From positions 1 through 12,840 of the forward strand of contig PUOZ01000235.1 of assembly GCA_003553165.1 (NCBI GenBank): DNA of 12,840 bases, given 5' to 3'. A program made the translations under genes and the position numbers. A model generated the notes under the pieces. It did not search any database and was not told where the DNA came from. It worked only from the letters and a program-made list of their open reading frames with translations. Shown piece after piece: positions 6,607 to 12,840 of the stretch. Within the stretch, counting starts at the first letter, position 1. Every line of letters begins with the position of its first letter. This DNA is from Thioalkalivibrio sp. (lineage in GTDB: Bacteria; Pseudomonadota; Gammaproteobacteria; Ectothiorhodospirales; Ectothiorhodospiraceae).

Positions 6607-7014
6607 TCAACCGGGATGGCCCGGACCTCGCCCTTCGGACCCGCCCTCGAGGACGACAAAGGCCTGGGCATAATCGTGTTCGTCGCTGATACTGAGATGG
6701 ATCCGGATCACGCCCAGACGGGCGGCGGTACGCGCGGCGGCTCCGTTCAACGCGAAGCCGGGGCGACCCGCCGCGTCATGGGTTACGCAGGCCTCGGCGA
6801 GCGCCATGTCACGACCCACGCCGCAGCCCAGGGCCTTGGCCAAGGCCTCCTTCGCGGCAAAACGGCGTGCGACGAAGGCCTCGGGGCGCACCGAGGGCAA
6901 CTGGGCCTGTTCCTCAGGATGCAGGAGGCGCTGGAGAAGCCGGGGGCCGTGGCGCTCGAGCATGGGGCGCAGGCGCTCCACGCGGACCAGATCGGTGCCG
7001 ATCCCGAGAATCAT
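6607..7014 (-). CDS. acpS: Holo-[acyl-carrier-protein] synthase AcpS
   Basis: This 135-residue enzyme transfers 4'-phosphopantetheine from coenzyme A to the active serine of acyl carrier protein. The first family signature is ILGIGTDLVRVERL at the N terminus with metal-binding Asp8. The second is RRFAAKEALAKALG (50-63) with Glu56, and the C-terminal strand HLSISDEHDYAQAFVVLE (106-123) is also typical. A glycine-rich tail of about 12 residues goes beyond the usual end of the family (about 125 residues). The ATG at 7012-7014 is 21 bases after the pdxJ stop and gives the standard N terminus; upstream GGTGA and GGAA are only modest ribosome-binding candidates. pdxJ-acpS adjacency is common in proteobacteria. 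It is the last gene of unit A. Confidence 0.95.
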   Translation of the reverse strand: MILGIGTDLVRVERLRPMLERHGPRLLQRLLHPEEQAQLPSVRPEAFVARRFAAKEALAKALGCGVGRDMALAEACVTHDAAGRPGFALNGAAARTAARLGVIRIHLSISDEHDYAQAFVVLEGGSEGRGPGHPG

Positions 7015-7035
7015 CGACGGGTTCCGTTCACCCGT

Positions 7036-7791
7036 TCAGGCGCCGCCGCGGCGCGCCGCGTCCATCACGCCGCGCATGTGACTGACCGCCTCGGGCAGTC
7101 CCGTGAACAGCGCGCGGGCGATGATCGAATGGCCGATATTGAGTTCATGAAACAGGGGATGGGCTGCGATCGGCCGCACGTTGTCGTAGTCGAGTCCGTG
7201 TCCGGCGTTGATCACCAGGCCCATCTCGTGCCCGACCCGAGCCGCCTCGAACAGCCCCTCGACCAGGCGTGCCCGTTGCTCCGGGTCAGGCGCATTGGCA
7301 TAAGCGCCGGTGTGGAGCTCGACCACCGGGGCACCAATGGCGACCGCGGCCTCGAGCTGGCGCAGATCCGGCTCGATGAACAGGGAGACCTCGATCCCGG
7401 CAGCGGCCAGAGGCTGCACGAACTCGCGCAGGCGAACCTGCTGTCCGGCGGCATCCAGACCGCCCTCGGTGGTGAGTTCCTCCCGGCGCTCCGGCACGAT
7501 GCAGCAGGCCTCCGGCAGTAGTTTCAGGGCGATGGCCTGCATGCCGTCGGTCGCCGCCATCTCGAGATTGAGTGGCCGGGCCAGACGCGGCTTGATGCCG
7601 AAGACGTCATCGTCCTGGATGTGGCGGCGGTCCTCGCGCAGGTGCAGGGTGATGGAATCGGCCCCGCTGGCCTCGGCCAGGCGCACCGCGTGCATCAGAT
7701 CCGGGTACGGAGTGTGCCGGGCCTGGCGGATGGTGGCGATGTGATCGAGGTTGACCCCGAGCCGGAGCGCAGGGGGGACGTCTGCTGCCAT
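7036..7791 (-). CDS. pdxJ: Pyridoxine 5'-phosphate synthase PdxJ
   Basis: This 251-residue TIM-barrel enzyme condenses 3-amino-2-oxopropyl phosphate with 1-deoxyxylulose 5-phosphate to give pyridoxine 5'-phosphate, the ring-closing step of the DXP-dependent vitamin B6 pathway. Motifs are LGVNLDHIATIRQAR (11-25), HLREDRRHI (50-58), LNLEMA with Glu77, VELHTG (157-162), INAGHGLDY with His198, and ELNIGHSIIARA (216-227). His50, Glu77 and His198 correspond to catalytic His45, Glu72 and His193 of E. coli. The frame opens at 7941, but that extension shadows recO. The ATG at 7789-7791 has AGGAAAG (7800-7806) upstream and is 16 bases after the recO stop. The product serves CysM, a PLP enzyme encoded nearby, though co-location is likely incidental. 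Confidence 0.97.
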   Translation of the reverse strand: MAADVPPALRLGVNLDHIATIRQARHTPYPDLMHAVRLAEASGADSITLHLREDRRHIQDDDVFGIKPRLARPLNLEMAATDGMQAIALKLLPEACCIVPERREELTTEGGLDAAGQQVRLREFVQPLAAAGIEVSLFIEPDLRQLEAAVAIGAPVVELHTGAYANAPDPEQRARLVEGLFEAARVGHEMGLVINAGHGLDYDNVRPIAAHPLFHELNIGHSIIARALFTGLPEAVSHMRGVMDAARRGGA

Positions 7792-7799
7792 GATGCGGT

Positions 7800-7806
7800 C
7801 TTTCCT
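7800..7806 (-). promoter_or_regulatory. Shine-Dalgarno site of pdxJ
   Basis: AGGAAAG on the minus strand, eight bases before the ATG at 7789-7791. It decides the pdxJ start against the 50-residue longer frame that overlaps recO. Confidence 0.65.
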
Positions 7807-7807
7807 G

Positions 7808-8473
7808 TCAGAGAAGACGCCGGGTCTGGATCTCCCGGCCGTCGAGGTGTTGATCGATGAGCCTGCGCATGAAGTCACGCGCGGCGCGCTGGTCATTATC
7901 GGCCAGCCTGGAGCCCGTGGCGAGCGCCAACAGGGCCGCACCGCTCAGGGCGCCAGGCGCCCCGGCGGCAACGGGCTCGCTCAGTCCCGCGTCGGGTTGA
8001 TAGCGATAGTGCGCATCCGACGCGAGTTCCGTGCCGGAAACGTGCTCCAGGCCCGAGTCCAGGAGGCACAGCAGGGACCACTCGGCGGCGCGCAGCGCGT
8101 TCTCGGGGCGACCCGGTTCCAGCAGGCCCTGGTAGGCCTCCTGCAGAATCGCAACTGCATCTCCGGCGCGCATATCACGCGGGAACAGGTGCAGCACCAG
8201 CTCGTTCAGGTACAGGGCGCAGACCATTGCCCTTCCGGTCAGCGGGAAGACCCGCCGCTCTTCCCCGACCGTCAGGTTGGGCAACTCGCCCCGACCGCGC
8301 CAGGCCAGGTCGAGCAGCACGAAGGGACGGAGGCTGCCGGCCCGCCCGCGCGCCAGTACCGCGAGCCGGCCCGCGTCACGCGTGATCAATTCCAGGATCC
8401 GGCTGTTTTCGCGGAACGGACGAGCGTGCAGGACGAAACCCGTAACGAGCAGCTCTTGCCGATCCGCCGTCAC
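7808..8473 (-). CDS. recO: DNA repair protein RecO
   Basis: This 221-residue protein acts in the RecFOR pathway, where it helps load RecA onto SSB-coated single-stranded DNA and anneals strands. The N-terminal OB-fold segment begins with LLVTGFVLHARPFRENSRILEL, then LAVLARGRAG, which matches the RecO start pattern. The central part has LYLNELVLHLFP (87-98), a hallmark of the family's helical domain, and RAAEWSLLCLLDSGLE follows. There is no four-cysteine zinc site, as in E. coli RecO. The length is a little below the usual 240. It starts with GTG at 8471-8473, overlapping the era stop as GTGA. Era-RecO-PdxJ order is conserved in gammaproteobacteria and strengthens the call. Confidence 0.95.
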   Translation of the reverse strand: MTADRQELLVTGFVLHARPFRENSRILELITRDAGRLAVLARGRAGSLRPFVLLDLAWRGRGELPNLTVGEERRVFPLTGRAMVCALYLNELVLHLFPRDMRAGDAVAILQEAYQGLLEPGRPENALRAAEWSLLCLLDSGLEHVSGTELASDAHYRYQPDAGLSEPVAAGAPGALSGAALLALATGSRLADNDQRAARDFMRRLIDQHLDGREIQTRRLL

Positions 8474-9375
8474 CGGGGCTCTTCGATACCCAGTTCCCGC
8501 AAGGCGCGATTGCTCTGCGACCAGCCTTCCTCGACGCGGACGGTCAGGCGCAGCATGATCTTGCGCCCGAGCAGGGTCTCCAGCTGCTCGCGGGCCGCCT
8601 GGCCGATCCGCTTCAGCATCTGTCCACCCTTGCCGATCACGATGCCCTTCTGGCTGTCGCGCTCGACCAGGATCAGCGCATCGATATGGGTGATGCCCGG
8701 ACGGTCCTCCCAGTCCTCGACGCGCACGGCCACCGCGTAGGGGACCTCCTGTCCGAGACGCTCCAGGAGCGCCTCGCGGATCATCTCCTCGGCGCGGAAC
8801 CGTTCGGGACGGTCGCTCAGCTGCTCGGGGTCGTACAGGAACGGCCCCTCCGGCAGGTGCGTGCGCAGTTCATCGATCAGTCCCTCGAGATTCTTGCCGG
8901 TCTTGCCCGACAGCGGAACGATGCCCAGGTAGTCGAATTCGGCCGCGCGGGCCTCCAGGAAGGGCAGCAGTGTGCTCTTGTCCGCGACACGGTCCACCTT
9001 GTTCACGACCAGCACGGCGGGTCGGGCGGCCGCGCGGATGGCCTCCAGAATGAAGGCATCGCCGGCCTCGAAACGCCCGGCCTCGATGATGAAACAGACG
9101 ATGTCGGCATCCCCCAGCGCCTGCACCGCAGTGCGGTTCAGCACGCGGTTCATCAGCCGGCTGCGCTCGGCATCGATCCCCGGAGTATCGATCAGGACCG
9201 TCTGATCCCGACCCCGGGTCACGATTCCGAGGATGCGGTTGCGAGTGGTATGCGGCTTGCGGGTGATCGCAGCCAGCTTTTCCCCGACCATGCGGTTCAG
9301 CAGGGTGGTCTTCCCGACGTTGGGACGCCCGACCAGGGCCACCAGGCCGCAATGGGTCTGCTGCACTTCGCTCAT
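8470..9375 (-). CDS. era: GTPase Era
   Basis: This 301-residue GTPase binds the 3' end of 16S rRNA and checks 30S subunit assembly. The G domain shows G1 GRPNVGKTT (16-24), the switch region HTTRN (42-46), G3 DTPG (63-66), G4 NKVD (125-128) and G5 SGKTG (156-160). A C-terminal KH domain carries IVIGKGGQMLKRIG (245-258), and the end, RVEEGWSQSNRALRELG, is typical of Era. Length equals that of E. coli Era. The ATG at 9373-9375 overlaps the rnc stop as ATGA. Coupling with rnc matches the E. coli rnc-era operon and makes biological sense, since both act on rRNA maturation. Confidence 0.98.
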   Translation of the reverse strand: MSEVQQTHCGLVALVGRPNVGKTTLLNRMVGEKLAAITRKPHTTRNRILGIVTRGRDQTVLIDTPGIDAERSRLMNRVLNRTAVQALGDADIVCFIIEAGRFEAGDAFILEAIRAAARPAVLVVNKVDRVADKSTLLPFLEARAAEFDYLGIVPLSGKTGKNLEGLIDELRTHLPEGPFLYDPEQLSDRPERFRAEEMIREALLERLGQEVPYAVAVRVEDWEDRPGITHIDALILVERDSQKGIVIGKGGQMLKRIGQAAREQLETLLGRKIMLRLTVRVEEGWSQSNRALRELGIEEPR

Positions 9376-10052
9376 GGGCCTGGCTCCGATTGCAGGCGAT
9401 TCAGGGCCGCCGCCGCGGCGGTTTGCTCCGCCGCGCGGCGACTGGGACCGGTGCCGCGTTGCCCCCAGGACTCACTGGGCAGCCAGACCTCCACGGTGAA
9501 CGCCCGCTGGTGGTCCGGCCCGGAGATCTCCAGCACCCGATACTCGGGCAGTTCCCGGCCGCGTCCCTGCAGGAATTCCTGCAGACGGGTCTTCGGGTCC
9601 TTCAGGGACTCGGCGCTGGGCAGAGCCGCGAGCCGATCCGCGTACAGCCGCAGAACGAAGTCGCGTGCGGCATCGAATCCCGCGACCTGGTAGCTCGCTC
9701 CGATCAGCGCCTCCAGTGCATCGGCGAGAATGGACTCCCGCCGATGGCCGCCGCTCTTGCGCTCGCCCTGCCCGAGGTTCAGAGCGCCCTCCATACCGGC
9801 CGTGCGGGCGAGTTCCGCCAGTGAACCCCGGTTGACCAGCGCAGCCCGCAACCGGGTCAGGTCGCCCTCCGGAGCCTCTGGCAGACGTTGGAAGAGTGCA
9901 TCGGCAATCACGAGCCCCAGTACGGCATCGCCAAGGAATTCCAGGCGTTCGTTGTGCCTGCCACTCGCACTGCGGTGCGTCAGCGCCTGCTCCAGCGACT
10001 GCGCCCCACGCAGTGCCTCGGGCAAGAGGCTTCGAAAGTCCCTGGCGCTCAT
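9372..10052 (-). CDS. rnc: Ribonuclease III
   Basis: This enzyme cleaves double-stranded RNA, including the 16S and 23S rRNA precursors. With the ATG at 10050-10052 it has 226 residues, the same as E. coli RNase III. The catalytic domain contains ALTHRSASGRHNERLEFLGD (23-42) with metal-binding Glu38 and Asp42, and RRESILADALEALIG with Asp111 and Glu114. A double-stranded RNA-binding domain follows from DPKTRLQEFLQGR (152-164) to the end. The frame can begin 24 residues earlier at a TTG (10122-10124) that overlaps the preceding stop as TTGA. I prefer the internal ATG because the extension is non-conserved Gly/Pro/Ala sequence, but neither start has a Shine-Dalgarno, so the choice is open. The start of era overlaps its stop. 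Confidence 0.96.
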   Translation of the reverse strand: MSARDFRSLLPEALRGAQSLEQALTHRSASGRHNERLEFLGDAVLGLVIADALFQRLPEAPEGDLTRLRAALVNRGSLAELARTAGMEGALNLGQGERKSGGHRRESILADALEALIGASYQVAGFDAARDFVLRLYADRLAALPSAESLKDPKTRLQEFLQGRGRELPEYRVLEISGPDHQRAFTVEVWLPSESWGQRGTGPSRRAAEQTAAAAALNRLQSEPGP

Positions 10053-10120
10053 CGCAGCGACGGGCGGGCCGTCAGCATGCGCCGACCCGCGGCCGGACGG
10101 AACAAGGGCAACCGCGCCGG

Positions 10121-10525
10121 TCAAGGCGACAGCGTGTCGCGGCGATCGAACTTGGCGACCAGATCCAGGTTGGCGAAGAAGTTACGCCGCACCTCGTACT
10201 CGAGCAACATGTAACGGCCGCCACCGTCCTCGGCGAAGCTGATGACCTCGTTCGCCTTCAGGTCATAGACCGAGTTGATCGAAAAACGCCGGTCGATCTC
10301 GCTCCAGAGCTGCCGGTCGGTCCGGTCGGCAGCGCCCGGTGCGGCTGCCACGTCCGTGACGACGCTGCGCACCGTGAAATACTGGAGGTAGTCCTTGCCG
10401 ACGGTCAGAAAGAAGTTCGCGACCAGCACCGCGAACAGAATGAACACGATCACGGTGAACGCGCCCATACCACGTGCCTTTTGCCTGGATTTCATCATCG
10501 CCCCCATCTCCCTACGCATGGTCAT
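10121..10525 (-). CDS. DUF4845 single-pass membrane protein
   Basis: This 134-residue protein of unknown function sits between lepB and rnc, the usual place of the DUF4845 family in gammaproteobacteria. It has a basic N terminus, RQKARGM, one membrane helix at about residues 22-41, and then a small domain predicted to face the periplasm. That domain includes KDYLQYFTVRSVVTDV and the end VYDLKANEVISF ... LLEYEVRRNFFANLDLVAKF, a pattern typical of the family. The ATG at 10523-10525 overlaps the lepB stop as ATGA. Alternative ATGs at 10498 and 10495 follow a better GGAGATGGGGG site (10501-10511) and would give 125 or 124 residues. Function is unknown. Its constant partnership with signal peptidase suggests an envelope role, which is inference. 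Confidence 0.85.
   Translation of the reverse strand: MTMRREMGAMMKSRQKARGMGAFTVIVFILFAVLVANFFLTVGKDYLQYFTVRSVVTDVAAAPGAADRTDRQLWSEIDRRFSINSVYDLKANEVISFAEDGGGRYMLLEYEVRRNFFANLDLVAKFDRRDTLSP
10501..10511 (-). promoter_or_regulatory. Shine-Dalgarno-like site inside DUF4845 start region
   Basis: GGAGATGGGGG on the minus strand lies 2-12 bases before ATG codons at 10498 and 10495. It favours these internal starts of the DUF4845 gene over the upstream ATG at 10525, which has no such site but overlaps the lepB stop. Confidence 0.4.
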
Positions 10526-11295
10526 TGGATACGGTTACCGACCCGGGAGAAATCCCAGTGCCCACCAGTGTAATCCCAGTTCAGCCAAATGAAGAGCGCC
10601 CGACCAACCAGCAGATCCTCGGAGACGAAGCCCCACATCCGGCTGTCGTTACTGTTGTCCCGATTGTCACCAACCATGAAGTAGTGGCCTTCGGGTACCC
10701 GCACCGTTCCCGTCAGACCCGGGCTTTGCTCCCACATCAGGATTTCGTGGGGGGTATCGCCCAGGTGCTCCAGGAAATGGTTGGCCCCCGTCATCATGCG
10801 GCCCGAACCGACGCCCTCGAAGGTCCCAAGCAGTTCGGTCTTCTGGGGCTCGCCATTCACGAACAGCGTCCGATCACGGAATTCGATCCGGTCCCCGGGG
10901 AGACCGACCACGCGCTTGATGTAATCCTCGGCCGGGTTGCGGGGATACTTGAACACCGCCACGTCGCCCCGTTCCGGCTTGCCCGTCTCCAGGATCACGG
11001 TGCGCGTGACCGGCAATCGCACGCCATAGGAAAACTTGTTGACCAGGATGAAGTCGCCGACCAGCAGGGTGGGCATCATCGAACCGGAGGGGATGCGGAA
11101 GGGCTCGGCGATGAAGGACCGCAGCACCAGCACGATCAGCAGTACCGGAAAGAAGGATCGGGAATAGTCGACGTACCAGGGAAGAGCCGCACGCCGTTCA
11201 GCGCTCATCCAGCGCCTGGCGACGACCCACGCAAGCCAGATAACGCCAGTTACCAGCGTCGCCAGCACCAAAACCAGCTCCAGGCTGAATGTCAT
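10522..11295 (-). CDS. lepB: Signal peptidase I
   Basis: This 257-residue inner-membrane serine protease removes signal peptides from exported proteins. Two N-terminal membrane helices lie near residues 4-27 and 46-62. The catalytic serine is Ser72 in IPSGSMMPTLLVGD (68-81), equivalent to Ser90 of E. coli. The catalytic lysine is Lys127 in DYIKRVVGLPGD, equivalent to Lys145. Box E GDNRDNSNDSR (209-219) is also present. It is shorter than the 324-residue E. coli enzyme. The frame reaches 11394, but the first 33 residues shadow lepA and the gap. The ATG at 11293-11295 follows AAGGA at six bases. It lies 43 bases after lepA, and its stop overlaps the DUF4845 start. Confidence 0.97.
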   Translation of the reverse strand: MTFSLELVLVLATLVTGVIWLAWVVARRWMSAERRAALPWYVDYSRSFFPVLLIVLVLRSFIAEPFRIPSGSMMPTLLVGDFILVNKFSYGVRLPVTRTVILETGKPERGDVAVFKYPRNPAEDYIKRVVGLPGDRIEFRDRTLFVNGEPQKTELLGTFEGVGSGRMMTGANHFLEHLGDTPHEILMWEQSPGLTGTVRVPEGHYFMVGDNRDNSNDSRMWGFVSEDLLVGRALFIWLNWDYTGGHWDFSRVGNRIQ

Positions 11296-11301
11296 AAACG
11301 A

Positions 11302-11312
11302 TCCTTTTCCTT
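11302..11312 (-). promoter_or_regulatory. Shine-Dalgarno site of lepB
   Basis: AAGGAAAAGGA on the minus strand ends six bases before the lepB ATG at 11293-11295. It decides the start against the longer frame that overlaps lepA, and shows that lepB is translated independently rather than by stop/start overlap. Confidence 0.75.
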
Positions 11313-11338
11313 GCTGCCGCTCATCAGACGCTTTGCCG

Positions 11339-12840
11339 TCACTTTTCGCCCGTGCCCAACACGGCGAGGAAGGCCTCCTGGGGTACGTCGACACGCCCGA
11401 TCTGCTTCATGCGACGTTTGCCGGCCTTCTGCTTTTCCAGCAGTTTGCGCTTGCGGCTGACATCCCCGCCGTAGCACTTTGCGAGCACGTTCTTGCGCAG
11501 CGCCTTGACCGTCGACCGCGCAATGACCTTGGAACCGATCGCTGCCTGGATCGCCACCTCGAACATCTGCCGGGGGATGATGCCACACATGCGTTCGGTC
11601 AGGTCCCTCCCCCGGCTCTGGGCCTGGTCGCGGTGCAGGATGGCCGACAGCGCGTCGACCCGCTCGCCGTTGATCAGGACATCGACCCGCACCAGCGGCG
11701 CCGCCTGGAACCGCAGCGGCTGGTAATCGAAGGAGGCATAACCCTTGGTCGCCGACTTCAGGCGGTCGAAGAAATCCATCACCACCTCGGACATCGGCAT
11801 CTCGTAGGCCAGAGCGACCTGCCGGCCCATGTACTGCATCTTCACCTGGACGCCGCGCTTCTCGACGCACAGGGTCATCACGGCGCCCACGAATTCCTGG
11901 GGTGTCAGGATATTGGCCAGGATGATGGGCTCGCGGATCTCGGCGATCTCGTTGGACGGGGGCAGCTCGGAGGGATTGTGCACCGGCACCACCTCACCGC
12001 TGGTCTTTTCGACCTCGTAGACCACGGTGGGCGCGGTCGAGATCAGGTCCAGCCCGTACTCCCGCTCGAGGCGCTCCTGCACGATCTCCATGTGCAGCAT
12101 GCCGAGGAAGCCGCAGCGGAAGCCGAAGCCCAGCGCCTGGGACGTCTCCGGCTCAAACTGCAGGGAGGCATCGTTCAGGCGCAGCTTGTCCAGTGCCTCC
12201 CGCAGGTCGTTGAAGTCCTCGGCGCTGATCGGGAACAGACCGGCAAAGACCCGGGACTGGACCTCCTTGAAACCGGGAAGCGGCTTCTCGGCCGGCTTCT
12301 GCGCGTCGGTAAAGGTATCACCGACCTTGGCGCCGGTGATGTCCTTGATGCTGGCGATGACATAGCCGACCTCGCCAACCTCAAGAAACGGTTTGTCCAG
12401 CGGTTTCGGCGTGAACACCCCGACCCGATCGACCTCGTAGGCGCGGCCCACCGACATTGCGATGATCCTGCGCTTGGCGTACAGGCGTCCGGACTTGACC
12501 CGCACCAGCGCTACCACACCGAGGTAGTTGTCGTACCAGGAGTCGATGACCAGCGCCTGCAGCGGCGCGTCGGCACTGCCTTCCGGCGGCGGAATCCGCC
12601 GAATCAGCTCCTCCAGCAGATCCCTGATTCCCTCGCCGGTCTTGGCCGAGACCCGGATCGCATTCTCGGCCTCGATCCCGATCACGTCCTCGATTTCGGT
12701 GGCGACCCGGTCGGGATCTGCGGCCGGCAGGTCGATCTTGTTCAGCACCGGCACCACTTCCAGACCCTGATCGATCGCCGTGTAGCAGTTGGCGACGCTT
12801 TGCGCCTCGACGCCCTGCGAGGCGTCCACCACCAGGAGCG
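11339..12840 (-). CDS. lepA: Elongation factor 4 (LepA), partial (5' end outside window)
   Basis: About 499 residues of the ribosomal GTPase LepA are visible; roughly the first 100, with the P-loop, lie beyond position 12840. The visible part opens with [13 protein letters not shown], then G4 [10 protein letters not shown] and G5 SAKTGEGI. Domains II and III follow, including [16 protein letters not shown], which is diagnostic of this family. The unique C-terminal domain ends with [40 protein letters not shown] and [10 protein letters not shown]. It back-translocates or remodels stalled ribosomes. Similarity to E. coli LepA runs along the whole length and the C terminus is intact. lepA-lepB adjacency is classic, and the promoter of unit A must lie outside the window. 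Confidence 0.98.
   Translation of the reverse strand, partial: LLVVDASQGVEAQSVANCYTAIDQGLEVVPVLNKIDLPAADPDRVATEIEDVIGIEAENAIRVSAKTGEGIRDLLEELIRRIPPPEGSADAPLQALVIDSWYDNYLGVVALVRVKSGRLYAKRRIIAMSVGRAYEVDRVGVFTPKPLDKPFLEVGEVGYVIASIKDITGAKVGDTFTDAQKPAEKPLPGFKEVQSRVFAGLFPISAEDFNDLREALDKLRLNDASLQFEPETSQALGFGFRCGFLGMLHMEIVQERLEREYGLDLISTAPTVVYEVEKTSGEVVPVHNPSELPPSNEIAEIREPIILANILTPQEFVGAVMTLCVEKRGVQVKMQYMGRQVALAYEMPMSEVVMDFFDRLKSATKGYASFDYQPLRFQAAPLVRVDVLINGERVDALSAILHRDQAQSRGRDLTERMCGIIPRQMFEVAIQAAIGSKVIARSTVKALRKNVLAKCYGGDVSRKRKLLEKQKAGKRRMKQIGRVDVPQEAFLAVLGTGEK

Noticed and set aside
6499..7521. Plus-strand frame of 340 codons across acpS and pdxJ
   Set aside because: It spans two well-supported minus-strand genes and shows no family pattern or ribosome-binding site.
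1..12840. Mobile elements, CRISPR arrays, tRNA/rRNA genes, defence or secondary-metabolite genes
   Set aside because: I found no repeat array, transposase, integrase, terminal repeats or structural RNA pattern. Coding sequence is continuous and looks uniform in composition, so no transferred island is evident.

Overview
This window reads as ordinary chromosomal core sequence from a GC-rich (roughly two thirds G+C by eye) Gram-negative gammaproteobacterium. The order lepA-lepB-DUF4845-rnc-era-recO-pdxJ-acpS is a known gammaproteobacterial arrangement. Linkage of cysM to rlmD, and of an exbB/exbD pair to msbA, also occurs in that class. The protein sequences look most like those of Chromatiales/Ectothiorhodospiraceae relatives, but that placement is inference from memory, not from a search.

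Every gene I can support lies on the minus strand, so transcription runs from position 12840 towards 1. Three transcription units seem likely. Unit A (12840 to 6607) holds lepA (5' end outside the window), lepB, a DUF4845 membrane protein, rnc, era, recO, pdxJ and acpS. It covers back-translocation by EF4, protein export, rRNA processing, ribosome assembly, recombinational repair, pyridoxal phosphate synthesis and carrier-protein activation. Unit B (6475 to 3454) holds cysM, a predicted PolB-like 3'-5' exonuclease and rlmD. A candidate -10 element sits almost on top of the cysM start codon. Unit C (3343 to 1) holds an ExbB/TolQ-type protein, an ExbD/TolR-type protein, the lipid A flippase MsbA, and the start of a WaaA/KdtA-like gene that runs off the window.

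The genes are tightly packed. Seven junctions have a 4-base stop/start overlap or a slightly longer one: ATGA at lepB/DUF4845, rnc/era, cysM/exonuclease and exonuclease/rlmD; GTGA at era/recO and exbB/exbD; and 11 bases at exbD/msbA. Translational coupling is therefore the main expression logic. The only gaps over 100 bases are 6476-6606 (acpS to cysM) and 3344-3453 (rlmD to exbB). No stretch over 300 bases lacks a gene.

I see no mobile element, tRNA, rRNA, CRISPR array, defence system or prophage, and no compelling undescribed system. The most unusual item is the partial gene after msbA. It resembles the N-terminal domain of the Kdo transferase WaaA but lacks the family's key motifs and its membrane anchor. 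It also starts two codons after the msbA stop, in the same reading frame.
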